Positions 1 to 6,423 of a stretch of DNA of 7,855 nt are shown here, in pieces. Position 1 is the stretch's first letter. Every line of letters begins with the position of its first letter. The stretch comes from Pseudomonadota bacterium (GTDB taxonomy: Bacteria > Pseudomonadota > Gammaproteobacteria > Burkholderiales > Burkholderiaceae_C). Made by a program: the position numbers and the translations under genes. The stretch lies in the NCBI GenBank assembly GCA_023387335.1, contig JAEWIF010000042.1, positions 1 to 7,855 on the forward strand. The letters run 5' to 3'. Under the pieces are notes generated by a model that was not told the origin of the DNA, did not search any database, and saw only the letters and a program-made list of their open reading frames with translations.

Positions 1-71
1 ATGTTAAGGAGTCAAATTCCAACAGCTTTCTTCAGCTTAGAAGCTATGGAAAAAGTTGATTGTTCTATCTG

Positions 72-716
72 CTAAAAAGCTTTGTCAAGATCTACCAGTT
101 CAACATGCGAGCCCATCAGTTTAACCATCCCCATTTCAGCCAACTTACGCATCAATCGTGAGATAACCTCCCGTGAGGAATTCAGGTCCTGTGCAATTTC
201 AGTAAAAGGCAGCTCAATTTTATTCGAGTTAAATTGCTCTTGGTGACGCTTTAGGTAAAAAACCAATCGCTCATCCATATTCCGGAATGCTATATGATCA
301 ATGGTTTGCAATAGCTCATCAAATCTTTCCCTGTACGAGCTGACCGCAAACTGAGCCCAGCTTTTATATTTACCCATCCATTGATCCACATAGTGAAGGG
401 GTATGCTTAGCAGCGTAGCCTCTGTCACAGCCTTGGCCATCAATCCGCTGGTTTCCTGCCCCAATGCACACACCAGAGAAATAGCACAAGCTTTACCCGA
501 ATCAATGTAGTACATAAAGAACTCGTTACCCTGATCATCTTCCCGATAGATTTTAACCAAACCGTCCAAGACAAGCAATCCTGAACGAATGTTTTGACCA
601 GTACGCATCAGCAATTCTCCGGCAACCAGGATTTTCATATCAGCGACCTTAATAATCTCATCAATAAGATCTTTTTCCAAAGCTGGAAAACGCCTAATTA
701 GCTCTTGTTCTGTCAT
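72..716 (-). CDS. Crp/Fnr-family transcriptional regulator
   Basis: A 214-residue cytoplasmic DNA-binding regulator. The N-terminal two thirds reads as a cyclic-nucleotide-type effector fold (gain-of-turn stretch LLVLDGLVKIYRE at about residues 47-59). A Crp-type winged helix follows at about 165-205, with recognition-helix residues SSREVISRLMRKL. The family consensus for cAMP binding is not obvious, so the signal is unknown. Two cysteines (about 77 and 83, in CAISLVCA) sit where related Bacteroidota regulators near sulfur genes carry cysteines, which hints at redox or sulfide sensing; this is inference. I chose the Met at 716 over an upstream ATG at 773: the extra 19 residues do not look like family sequence, and a TAnnTTTG box lies between the two starts. 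The gene is divergent from the serine acetyltransferase at 836 and probably regulates it and itself. Confidence 0.85.
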   Translation of the reverse strand: MTEQELIRRFPALEKDLIDEIIKVADMKILVAGELLMRTGQNIRSGLLVLDGLVKIYREDDQGNEFFMYYIDSGKACAISLVCALGQETSGLMAKAVTEATLLSIPLHYVDQWMGKYKSWAQFAVSSYRERFDELLQTIDHIAFRNMDERLVFYLKRHQEQFNSNKIELPFTEIAQDLNSSREVISRLMRKLAEMGMVKLMGSHVELVDLDKAF

Positions 717-721
717 AATCG

Positions 722-729
722 CAAAGATA
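722..729 (-). promoter_or_regulatory. Candidate -7 promoter box of the Crp/Fnr gene
   Basis: On the minus strand this reads TATCTTTG, an exact match to the Bacteroidota -7 consensus TAnnTTTG. It ends only 5 nt before the ATG at 716, so the transcript would have almost no leader. No clear TTG/TTTG -33 element is seen 17-23 nt upstream, which keeps confidence modest. Confidence 0.35.
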
Positions 730-763
730 GTAGTGATACATCGGCAGGGCGTGACATAAGTCT

Positions 764-786
764 CGCTTGCCATAATTTGCGCTTGC
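764..786. repeat. Short tandem CGCTTGC repeats in the divergent control region
   Basis: CGCTTGC occurs at 764-770 and again at 780-786, a 16-bp period, between the Crp/Fnr gene and the serine acetyltransferase. A regulator binding both copies could control both divergent genes. No classical FNR or CRP palindrome is visible in the 717-835 interval. Confidence 0.25.
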
Positions 787-835
787 TATTTTTACATACA
801 CAGAATAAAGTTTAAACAAAATAGAAAGTGCAAGA

Positions 836-1672
836 ATGAAAAAGAGCGTCCTAACTGATGAATTTTATAGAGAGTTATTTCGGCAGCAACAATTGAAAGA
901 TGCGGTTCCTTCCAATAAAGAAATTACACGTTGGGCGGAAAGAGTCCTTTGCGTGTTGTATCCCCAACTCGCAACATGTGTCTTGCGATCTGAACTGGCC
1001 ATTAGAAATACATTCAGTGAGCTACAATCAGAATTAGTTAACATCCTAAATACAACTTCAGCATGTCAGGATTGCAATAATGCAGAGACAGCCAATCGTT
1101 TTTTTGAGCAAGTACCGGAGCTTTATCGTCTTTTAAATACGGATGTTGACGCCATCTTGTCGGGTGATCCAGCAGCGCATACACCCTTTGAAGTCATCCG
1201 GGCTTATCCCGGATTCTATGCAATGAGCTTCTTTCGCATCGCACATGCACTTCACCAATTGAGTGTTCCAATTGTGCCCAGAATCCTAACGGAGCAAGCA
1301 CATGCCAGAACAGGTATTGACATCCACCCGGCAGCAAAAATTGGTGAATATTTTTGCGTGGATCATGGAACAGGCATCGTCATTGGAGAGACGGCAGAAA
1401 TTGGCAACCATGTAAAGTTGTATCAGTGTGTAACGTTAGGCGCCCTTAGTGTAAAGAAGGAATTGGCTTTTACAAAACGTCATCCGACTGTTGGGGATCA
1501 CGTCGTAATTTACGCCGGTGCGACCATTTTGGGAGGTGATACTACAATTGGCCACCATAGTGTTATTGGCGGCAATGTTTGGCTGACGGAAAGTATCGCA
1601 CCAGGCTCCTTAGTTTACCAAACTCCTGAAATAATCATAGTAGAGGGGAAATACTCAAGTGCGATACAGTAA
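836..1672 (+). CDS. cysE: Serine O-acetyltransferase
   Basis: A 278-residue enzyme that transfers acetyl from acetyl-CoA to L-serine, the first committed step of cysteine synthesis in the cytoplasm. Residues about 1-140 form the helical N-terminal region. From about 160 the left-handed beta-helix hexapeptide repeats begin (GIDIHPAAKIG, GIVIGETAEIG, AGATILGGDTTIG). The DHGTG motif carries the catalytic His177; Asp162 and His164 lie in the preceding repeat, and RHP at 215-217 matches the conserved loop. The length is normal for CysE/EpsC. The start at 836 has only a weak AAG-type ribosome site, usual for Bacteroidota. Transcription diverges from the Crp/Fnr regulator. No cysteine synthase follows; what follows instead is the left repeat of the ars island, so a downstream partner may have been lost or displaced (inference). 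Confidence 0.92.
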   Translation: MKKSVLTDEFYRELFRQQQLKDAVPSNKEITRWAERVLCVLYPQLATCVLRSELAIRNTFSELQSELVNILNTTSACQDCNNAETANRFFEQVPELYRLLNTDVDAILSGDPAAHTPFEVIRAYPGFYAMSFFRIAHALHQLSVPIVPRILTEQAHARTGIDIHPAAKIGEYFCVDHGTGIVIGETAEIGNHVKLYQCVTLGALSVKKELAFTKRHPTVGDHVVIYAGATILGGDTTIGHHSVIGGNVWLTESIAPGSLVYQTPEIIIVEGKYSSAIQ

Positions 1673-1713
1673 GTTCTGTGAAATAGCAAAGCTTTTACCA
1701 GGCGCGAGAGTGA

Positions 1714-1836
1714 ACAAATCAAGTACCTTACTCGTCTTTCCTATTCAATACTAATAGCAGAATCGAGCGCTTTGACCTGCTTCAGATCTTAGGTGTTCAA
1801 ATGTTAAATAGCTACAATAACAATAGAAGGTTTTAA
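1714..1836 (+). pseudogene. Decayed 3' end of an unidentified gene (left copy)
   Basis: An open frame of 40 codons ends at TAA 1834-1836 and has no plausible start. From about codon 6 its translation (YSSF, then FNTNSRIERFDLLQ, then VQML) resembles the short reading frame at 7297-7413 (YSIF, FFTNGKIVRFALQ, VQIL). Mostly conservative codon differences in one frame suggest that both are remnants of a real C-terminus. I do not recognise the family. The remnant forms the outer edge of the left direct repeat. Confidence 0.4.
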
Positions 1837-1993
1837 AGCAAACCCTGTTTACTTTGAAGAAGTTCTTCAAACAGAGCCGAAACGATGCAAAACCTGGGTA
1901 GTTCACCCTCCTATCACGTATTTCTTACTTGCAAGTGTATTACACTGATATACATCTACTTACTTGAAATGGTTCGAGTCCCTCATGAGCCAC
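1729..1993 (+). repeat. Left direct repeat flanking the arsenic island
   Basis: About 265 bp that realign with 7306-7599 in the same orientation. Anchors in order are: ATCG.GCGCTTTG.CCT; GTGTTCAAAT; ACTT.GAAG.AGTTCT; GAAACG-like then AAAAC; and finally the 98-bp core at 1896-1993. Identity is moderate in the first part (decayed coding sequence) and high in the core. The right copy carries roughly 20-30 extra bases before its core. Sequence to the right of 1993 has no counterpart after 7599, so the repeat end is sharp there. Confidence 0.75.
1896..1993 (+). other. 98-bp attachment-site-like core with tRNA-like segments (left)
   Basis: The 98 bases align without a gap to 7502-7599, with about 14 mismatches by hand. 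The core opens with GGTAGTTCA and CCTATCACG, and closes with GGTTCGAGTCCCTC plus an acceptor-like tail ending GAGCCAC. In order these resemble the D arm, anticodon loop and T arm of a bacterial tRNA-Asp, although the D-loop region is missing and about 55 AT-rich bases separate the last two. The left copy has A where the anticodon G (GTC) would be. It also holds the palindrome ACTTGCAAGT. It cannot fold as a working tRNA. An integrase attachment site or a transposed tRNA relic is the best guess. Confidence 0.5.
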
Positions 1994-2058
1994 GGGGTTA
2001 CATGCAGTGGGATTCCATCATTACCCTCGACCCACGCTTCTGTTCCCATTTTGATGCC

Positions 2059-2080
2059 TCACTGATCTGTGGACCAGTGA
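2059..2080. repeat. Small inverted repeat upstream of arsR
   Basis: TCACTG (2059-2064) and CAGTGA (2075-2080) are perfect 6-bp arms around a 10-nt loop. The 1994-2169 stretch otherwise holds no gene, only the operator and promoter candidates listed separately. The function of this dyad is unknown. Confidence 0.25.
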
Positions 2081-2102
2081 CAGGACAAATGTTGTATGGT
2101 GG

Positions 2103-2118
2103 TATACGGTACAGTATA
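2103..2118. promoter_or_regulatory. Candidate ArsR operator (near-palindrome)
   Basis: The 16-mer TATACGGTACAGTATA pairs with its own reverse complement except at one symmetric pair (positions 6 and 11), so 14 of 16 bases obey dyad symmetry around GTAC. It lies 51 bp before the arsR start, and its right end runs into TATAAA, a possible -10-like element with a TTG at 2092-2094. Position and symmetry suit an ArsR-family repressor; the assignment is inference. Confidence 0.45.
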
Positions 2119-2136
2119 AAGTAGATTTAAATAAGA

Positions 2137-2167
2137 TTTGGCTCTCTCACAATCAATCGTATCTTTA
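2137..2167 (+). promoter_or_regulatory. Candidate Bacteroidota-type promoter of the ars operon
   Basis: TTTG at 2137-2140 and TATCTTTA at 2160-2167 are separated by 19 nt. This matches the Bacteroidota -33/-7 pattern (TTTG, about 19 nt, TAnnTTTG) with one mismatch. Transcription would begin very close to the arsR start codon, giving a leaderless or near-leaderless message and favouring the second ATG at 2176. A further TAAGATTTG at 2132-2140 is a weaker alternative -7 box. Confidence 0.4.
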
Positions 2168-2169
2168 CG

Positions 2170-2508
2170 ATGAATATGGGAGCAACCAAGTCATACGAGT
2201 TCAGCGCGAAAGAAAACAAACTGGCCAGGTACGCCAAAGCACTGGCCCATCCTGCGCGGGTAGCGATCCTGAAGGTGCTGGCGAAACGGCAGGATTGCGT
2301 CTGTGGTGACATCGTCGATGAATTACCGCTGTCCCAAAGCACCGTATCACAGCACCTCAAAGAATTGAAAGATGCTGGGCTTATCAAAGGTTCCATTGAC
2401 GGTGTTCGGGTGTGTTACTGCATTGACGAGAAGGAATGGAAAGCGGCCCAGGCATGGCTGAACCAGCTGTTCGACAGCTACAAGGGATGTGGTGATGGGT
2501 GTTGCTAA
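2170..2508 (+). CDS. arsR: ArsR-family arsenite-responsive repressor
   Basis: A 112-residue winged-helix repressor of the ArsR/SmtB family, which in this family leaves DNA when As(III) binds cysteine thiolates. The helix-turn-helix spans about residues 46-72 with the recognition stretch SQSTVSQHLKELKDAGLI. The metalloid-site helix carries CVC (Cys43, Cys45), like the CVC of E. coli ArsR, but lacks the third Cys of that site. Further cysteines are Cys82 and Cys84 in the wing, and Cys107, Cys111 and Cys112 in a GCGDGCC tail, which could complete an As(III) site. An ATG at 2176 is an alternative start. It is the first gene of the operon, 61 nt before arsM, with a terminator-like hairpin overlapping its stop codon. 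Confidence 0.92.
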   Translation: MNMGATKSYEFSAKENKLARYAKALAHPARVAILKVLAKRQDCVCGDIVDELPLSQSTVSQHLKELKDAGLIKGSIDGVRVCYCIDEKEWKAAQAWLNQLFDSYKGCGDGCC

Positions 2509-2524
2509 CCGCCGCCTTTTTTTT
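2491..2524 (+). terminator. Terminator-like hairpin at the arsR/arsM junction
   Basis: GGTGATGG (2491-2498) can pair with CCGCCGCC (2509-2516) through five G-C and two G-U pairs with one mismatch. The loop is 10 nt and holds the arsR stop region. Eight T residues follow at 2517-2524. This resembles a weak intrinsic terminator or attenuator that would lower expression of arsM and later genes relative to arsR. The G-U pairs and the mismatch limit confidence. Confidence 0.4.
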
Positions 2525-2569
2525 GCCTGTATTAATCGGCACATTACGATAAAATTAAAATCAAAACAT

Positions 2570-3406
2570 ATGAACCAACAAGTTGAACTCAAAGAACTGG
2601 TGCGCCAGAAGTACAGCGAGATTGCCCTTCAGGACAAAGAAACAAACCAGTCCTCCTGCTGCGGCTCATCGTGCTGCTCCACAGACGTGTACAATATCAT
2701 GAGTGATGACTATACTACGCTGGAGGGGTACAACCCTGATGCGGATCTGGGCTTGGGTTGTGGACTGCCAACACAGTTTGCGAAGATCCAGCAAGGGCAA
2801 ACTGTGATTGACCTGGGATCGGGCGCAGGGAATGATGTCTTTGTTGCACGGAAAGAAGTGGGAGAAGCGGGTAAGGTGATCGGAATTGACTTCACACCCG
2901 CCATGATCGAAAAAGCCCGCACAAACGCAGAAAAGCTGGGCTTCAACAATGTGGAGTTCCGTCAGGGTGACATCGAAAAAATGCCCCTCACAGCAAACGT
3001 AGCCGATGTGGTGGTCAGCAATTGCGTCCTGAACCTGGTGCCGAACAAGGATGGCGTGTTCAAAGAGATCTTCCGTGTGCTCAAACCTGGTGGCCACTTC
3101 TCCATCTCCGACGTAGTATTGGTGGGTGATCTTCCTGAAAGCCTACAGAACGCAGCCGAGATGTATGCGGGTTGCGTCAGCGGTGCCATTCAAAAGCAAG
3201 AGTACCTGGATCTAATCCAGCAGAACGGCTTTATTAACATCACGGTGCAAAAGGAAAAGCAGATTGTTGTTCCCGATGACATCCTGAGTGCCTACCTCAC
3301 CCCAGATGAACTGGCTACTTTCAAACAGTCTGGGACAGGCATCTTCAGCATCACCGTGTATGCAGAAAAGCCAAAGGCTTGCTGCGGTCCTGATTGTTGT
3401 AACTAA
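2570..3406 (+). CDS. arsM: Arsenite S-adenosylmethionine methyltransferase
   Basis: A 278-residue cytoplasmic class I methyltransferase that moves methyl groups from SAM to trivalent arsenic, giving methyl- and dimethylarsenicals. The SAM motif DLGSGAGNDVF lies at 81-91 and GIDFTPAMI at 105-113. The three conserved As(III)-binding cysteines are Cys64 (GLGCGLP), Cys152 (SNCVLN) and Cys202 (AGCVSG); the 50-residue spacing of the last two equals that of characterised ArsM enzymes. Extra cysteine pairs occur near both ends: CCGSSCC at 30-36 and CCGPDCC at 271-277. I start at 2570 (MNQQVEL) because the frame upstream to 2489 overlaps arsR and does not look like family sequence. It ends 9 nt before the acetyltransferase, so translation is probably coupled. 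Confidence 0.95.
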   Translation: MNQQVELKELVRQKYSEIALQDKETNQSSCCGSSCCSTDVYNIMSDDYTTLEGYNPDADLGLGCGLPTQFAKIQQGQTVIDLGSGAGNDVFVARKEVGEAGKVIGIDFTPAMIEKARTNAEKLGFNNVEFRQGDIEKMPLTANVADVVVSNCVLNLVPNKDGVFKEIFRVLKPGGHFSISDVVLVGDLPESLQNAAEMYAGCVSGAIQKQEYLDLIQQNGFINITVQKEKQIVVPDDILSAYLTPDELATFKQSGTGIFSITVYAEKPKACCGPDCCN

Positions 3407-3415
3407 CCGCGCCTT

Positions 3416-3907
3416 ATGTTTTCCATTCAACCATTACTTCAGGAACACTGGCCACAGGTAAGAGCCATCTATCTGGAAGGAATCGCCACAGGTGAGGCCA
3501 CCTTCCAAACCACTGCACCCAGCTGGGAACAGTGGAACCAGGGACATCTGTTGCATAGTCGCATTGTCGCCATCAACATCGGTGTGGTTGCAGGGTGGGC
3601 GGCGCTGTCGCCTGTTTCCTCCCGACCACACTACCGTGGTGTGGCAGAAGTCAGCGTATATGTGGGTGAAGGGTACCGTCGTAATGGTCTCGGTTCACAA
3701 CTACTTCAGGAATTGGTACAGGAGAGCGAACAACACGGCATCTGGACACTCCAGGCCAGCATCTTTCCTGAGAATGGGGCCAGTGTTCACGTTCATGAGA
3801 AAAACGGATTTCGCCTGATGGGAAGACGGGAACGGATCGCCCAGCAAAATGGTGTGTGGCGCGATACATTGATCCTGGAGCGCCGCAGTAAAACAGTAGG
3901 AATATAA
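3416..3907 (+). CDS. arsN: PAT-like GNAT N-acetyltransferase, probable ArsN
   Basis: A 163-residue GNAT enzyme expected to use acetyl-CoA. The N-terminal IYLEGIATGEATFQT (18-32) and W37/W40 pattern resemble the phosphinothricin acetyltransferase group. The acetyl-CoA loop is YRRNGLGSQLL (87-97), followed by the typical N-x-x-S-hydrophobic-x-x-h-x-x-x-GF segment (120-132). Within ars operons this group is called ArsN; the characterised member acetylates the amino group of arsinothricin, an arsenic-containing glutamate analogue. Substrate assignment here rests on family and context only; phosphinothricin or another amine is possible. It sits 9 nt after arsM and 17 nt before acr3. Confidence 0.8.
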   Translation: MFSIQPLLQEHWPQVRAIYLEGIATGEATFQTTAPSWEQWNQGHLLHSRIVAINIGVVAGWAALSPVSSRPHYRGVAEVSVYVGEGYRRNGLGSQLLQELVQESEQHGIWTLQASIFPENGASVHVHEKNGFRLMGRRERIAQQNGVWRDTLILERRSKTVGI

Positions 3908-3924
3908 AATCAAATTCATCTTAG

Positions 3925-5019
3925 ATGTCAGCAAACAACTGTGCTCCCGCCCTGGAGCGGAAACGATTAAATTTTTTGGACCGTTACCTTACTCTGTGGA
4001 TTTTTCTTGCCATGGGTATCGGAGTGGCCATCGGATACTTCATTCCATCATCCTCTGGGTTCATCAACTCGTTCTCCAGTGGTACTACCAACATTCCGCT
4101 GGCCATCGGTCTTATTCTGATGATGTACCCACCTTTTGCCAAGGTACGCTATGAGCAGCTGGGTGAGGTGTTCCGTAACACCAAGGTGCTGGGTGTATCG
4201 CTGCTCTTAAACTGGATCATTGGACCTATCCTGATGTTCATTCTGGCGATTGTGTTTCTACATGGTTATCCCGAATACATGGTTGGCCTGATCCTGATTG
4301 GCCTGGCTCGTTGCATTGCCATGGTGATCGTCTGGAATGAACTGGCTGAAGGGAGCCGTGAATATGCTGCGGGTCTGGTGGCGCTAAACAGCATCTTTCA
4401 AGTGCTGTTGTACAGTGTGTATGCATATGTGTTCATCACCCTACTACCACCACTGTTTGGCATTACTGGTACAGAAGTCAATGTGTCCATCGGTGACATC
4501 GCAGAGAGTGTGGCCATTTACCTGGGGGTCCCGTTTGTGGCGGGGCTGCTCACCCGCCTGGTGCTCCGTAAAGCAAAGGGTGAAGACTGGTATCAAAACA
4601 AATTTATTCCTGTTATTTCCCCCATAACCCTGATTGCTCTGCTCTTTACCATTGTGGTCATGTTCAGCCTCAAAGGTGAGATGATCGTGCGCATCCCGCT
4701 CGATGTGGTACGGATCGCCATCCCGCTGGTGATTTATTTTGCCATCATGTTCCTGGTGAGCTTTTTTATCGGTAAAGCCATGGGTGCTGATTACTCCCGT
4801 AATGCCTCCATTGCTTTCACTGCCGCTGGGAACAACTTCGAACTGGCCATTGCTGTTGCCATCGGTGTCTTTGGCATCAACAGCGGACAAGCCTTTGCGG
4901 GTGTGATCGGGCCGCTGGTGGAAGTACCCGCCCTGATTGCACTGGTCAACGTGGCCTTCTGGCTCCGTAAGCGATACTATACCTCTACCCCAAATGAAAC
5001 CATTCCATCAAAAGCATAA
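3925..5019 (+). CDS. acr3: Acr3-type arsenite efflux permease
   Basis: A 364-residue inner-membrane protein of the bile/arsenite/riboflavin transporter superfamily with about ten hydrophobic segments (roughly 22-40, 57-70, 87-110, 119-137, 146-173, 191-211, 229-247, 262-283, 300-318, 323-346). It exports As(III) using the proton gradient. The functionally essential Cys130 (GLARCIAMV, fourth segment) and Glu306 (GNNFELAIA, ninth segment) are both present. The length is normal for the shorter bacterial Acr3. No arsA ATPase is nearby, so it should work as a secondary carrier. It is in the middle of the operon, 12 nt before the phosphoesterase. This is the only visible exporter in the island. Confidence 0.95.
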   Translation: MSANNCAPALERKRLNFLDRYLTLWIFLAMGIGVAIGYFIPSSSGFINSFSSGTTNIPLAIGLILMMYPPFAKVRYEQLGEVFRNTKVLGVSLLLNWIIGPILMFILAIVFLHGYPEYMVGLILIGLARCIAMVIVWNELAEGSREYAAGLVALNSIFQVLLYSVYAYVFITLLPPLFGITGTEVNVSIGDIAESVAIYLGVPFVAGLLTRLVLRKAKGEDWYQNKFIPVISPITLIALLFTIVVMFSLKGEMIVRIPLDVVRIAIPLVIYFAIMFLVSFFIGKAMGADYSRNASIAFTAAGNNFELAIAVAIGVFGINSGQAFAGVIGPLVEVPALIALVNVAFWLRKRYYTSTPNETIPSKA

Positions 5020-5031
5020 AACCCCTCTACA

Positions 5032-5805
5032 ATGAGAATAGCCCTGTTCAGTGACATCCACGCCAACCTTCCCGCTTTGGAAGCTATGTTCAAAAGCATC
5101 GAAGAACAAAAACCTGACGCCATCTATTGCCTGGGTGATCTGGTGGGGTACAACAGCTGGCCAAATGAAGTGATCAATGAGATCCGACGCAGAGGCATCC
5201 CCACCATCGCTGGGAACTACGACCAGGGCATTGGCCTGATGTCGGATGAATGCGGATGTGCCTACAAGACAGACACGGAAAAAGACATGGGGAAGATCTC
5301 CATCTCGTACACCAACTCACTGGTGAAGCCCGATGAGCGTCGGTACCTCCGCACCCTCCCTGCACACATCCGTGTGGAGTTTCAATTAAATAGTGATAAT
5401 CTCAATCTGCTGCTGGTGCACGGATCGCCAAGGAAGATCAACGAGTACCTGTTTGAAGACCGTGATGAAAAAAGTCTTCTCCGCATCTTGGAAGGTGCCG
5501 ATGCTGACATCATGTGCTTTGGTCATACCCACAAACCCTACCACCGTGTGCTACCCACAGAAGGGGGTGAGAACCCACACTACCGTCACGCCATCAACAT
5601 TGGATCTGTTGGCAAACCAAAGGACGGCGATCCCCGTGGGTGTTATGTAATCCTGACCATCAACCAGGACAGCGCCATCACCAACAGGGACGCTGTTCAG
5701 GTGGAGTTTGTCCGCTTTGAATACGACGTGGAAAAAGCAGCACAGGCCGTGGAAAAAAGCCCGTTGCCAAACGAGTACGCTGACATGCTACGTAAAGCAT
5801 TTTAA
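5032..5805 (+). CDS. Calcineurin-like metallophosphoesterase
   Basis: A 257-residue soluble protein with the whole two-metal phosphoesterase signature: DIH (Asp8, His10), GDLVGY (Asp36), GNYD (Asn62), VHGSP (His130) and GHTHKP (His165, His167). The third motif has Tyr where GNHD is usual. A DECGCAY insert (72-78) with Cys74 and Cys76 follows the third motif, and NIGSVG (189-194) closes the core as in the MJ0936/YfcE-like group. It should hydrolyse a phosphomono- or diester, but no substrate can be read from sequence. It lies tightly between acr3 (12 nt) and sigZ (28 nt) and shares their base composition, so it belongs to the operon. A role with phospho- or arseno-esters is only speculation. 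Confidence 0.88.
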   Translation: MRIALFSDIHANLPALEAMFKSIEEQKPDAIYCLGDLVGYNSWPNEVINEIRRRGIPTIAGNYDQGIGLMSDECGCAYKTDTEKDMGKISISYTNSLVKPDERRYLRTLPAHIRVEFQLNSDNLNLLLVHGSPRKINEYLFEDRDEKSLLRILEGADADIMCFGHTHKPYHRVLPTEGGENPHYRHAINIGSVGKPKDGDPRGCYVILTINQDSAITNRDAVQVEFVRFEYDVEKAAQAVEKSPLPNEYADMLRKAF

Positions 5806-5833
5806 ACCGTATTTTATCGCCAAAACATACAAG

Positions 5834-6412
5834 ATGAACTGCAACGTTACAGCGCTGTGGCAAGAGCATAAAGAGGCGCTATATTACTTTATACTGAAGC
5901 GGGTACATGATGAACCCACTGCCAAAGACATCTCCCAGGAAGTACTGATCAAGGTGTACAACTTCTGCGTGGCAAAAAGCGGTGTTCACAATGTGCGCTC
6001 CTGGCTCTTCCAGATCGCACAGAACGCCATCGTTGACCACTACCGAAAGAACAAGCGAAACATTTCAACTGAAACTTTTCGTGAAGCGGAAGAAGAAAGC
6101 GAAGCATCGGCCATGAAGGAGGCTGCTGAATTTGTGTTACCAATGATTAACCTTTTGCCAGAAGACTATGCAGCCCCACTGCGCATGAGTGATGTGGATG
6201 GTACCAAATTGAAAGACATTGCCACAGAACTGAACTTGGGGCTTTCGGCGGTCAAGCAGCGGGTGAGTCGTGGCCGCAAGATGCTCCGTGACATCTTTAC
6301 TGAATGCTGCCTGATGGAACTGGATGACCAAGGGCGGTTGGTGTCTTTTGAAATCCGTCCCGACTGCGGTGCGCTCCAGCGGTACAAAAAATCTTTGGAA
6401 AAAGTTTCCTGA
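5834..6412 (+). CDS. sigZ: SigZ-type RNA polymerase sigma-70 factor
   Basis: A 192-residue sigma factor of the small two-domain (ECF-like) type. Region 2 spans about 5-75 (KDISQEVLIKVYNF, then VRSWLFQIAQNAIVDHYRK). Region 4 spans about 100-155 (LLPEDYAAPLRMSDVDGTKLKDIA, then LSAVKQRVSRGRKMLR). The tail TECCLMELDDQGRLVSFE with a later Cys is typical of SigZ; Cys158, Cys159 and Cys178 could bind a metalloid, though this is unproven. I start at 5834 (MNCNVTALW) because the frame upstream overlaps the phosphoesterase. No anti-sigma gene is adjacent. Its place inside the ars operon suggests that it directs transcription of this operon or of other stress genes. Confidence 0.88.
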   Translation: MNCNVTALWQEHKEALYYFILKRVHDEPTAKDISQEVLIKVYNFCVAKSGVHNVRSWLFQIAQNAIVDHYRKNKRNISTETFREAEEESEASAMKEAAEFVLPMINLLPEDYAAPLRMSDVDGTKLKDIATELNLGLSAVKQRVSRGRKMLRDIFTECCLMELDDQGRLVSFEIRPDCGALQRYKKSLEKVS

Positions 6413-6423
6413 TCGTGTCACCT

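Noticed and set aside
1..75. Plus-strand frame of 24 codons beginning at the first base and ending at TAA 73-75
   Set aside because: Too short to identify, overlaps the end of the Crp/Fnr gene, and could equally be chance; it may be the tail of a gene starting outside the window, but nothing supports it.
717..773. N-terminal extension of the Crp/Fnr gene to an ATG at 773
   Set aside because: The extra 19 residues do not resemble the family, and a promoter-like TATCTTTG lies inside this stretch.
1896..1993. Intact tRNA gene
   Set aside because: The tRNA-like segments are wrongly spaced and the stems do not close, so no cloverleaf can form in either copy.
2001..2035. GTGGG/CCCAC pairing as a hairpin terminator
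   Set aside because: Only five pairs, a large loop and no T-run.
1885..2124. 79-codon plus-strand frame across the left repeat core
   Set aside because: The frame runs through tRNA-like and repeat sequence (the GSSPS-type peptide is a known artefact of tRNA-derived DNA); no protein-like character.
2489..2569. Upstream extension of arsM
   Set aside because: It would overlap the arsR end and cross the T-rich hairpin region; the Met at 2570 gives the usual ArsM N-terminus.
5708..5833. Upstream extension of sigZ
   Set aside because: Overlaps the phosphoesterase coding end by about 100 bp and adds sequence unlike sigma region 2; the start at 5834 fits family length.
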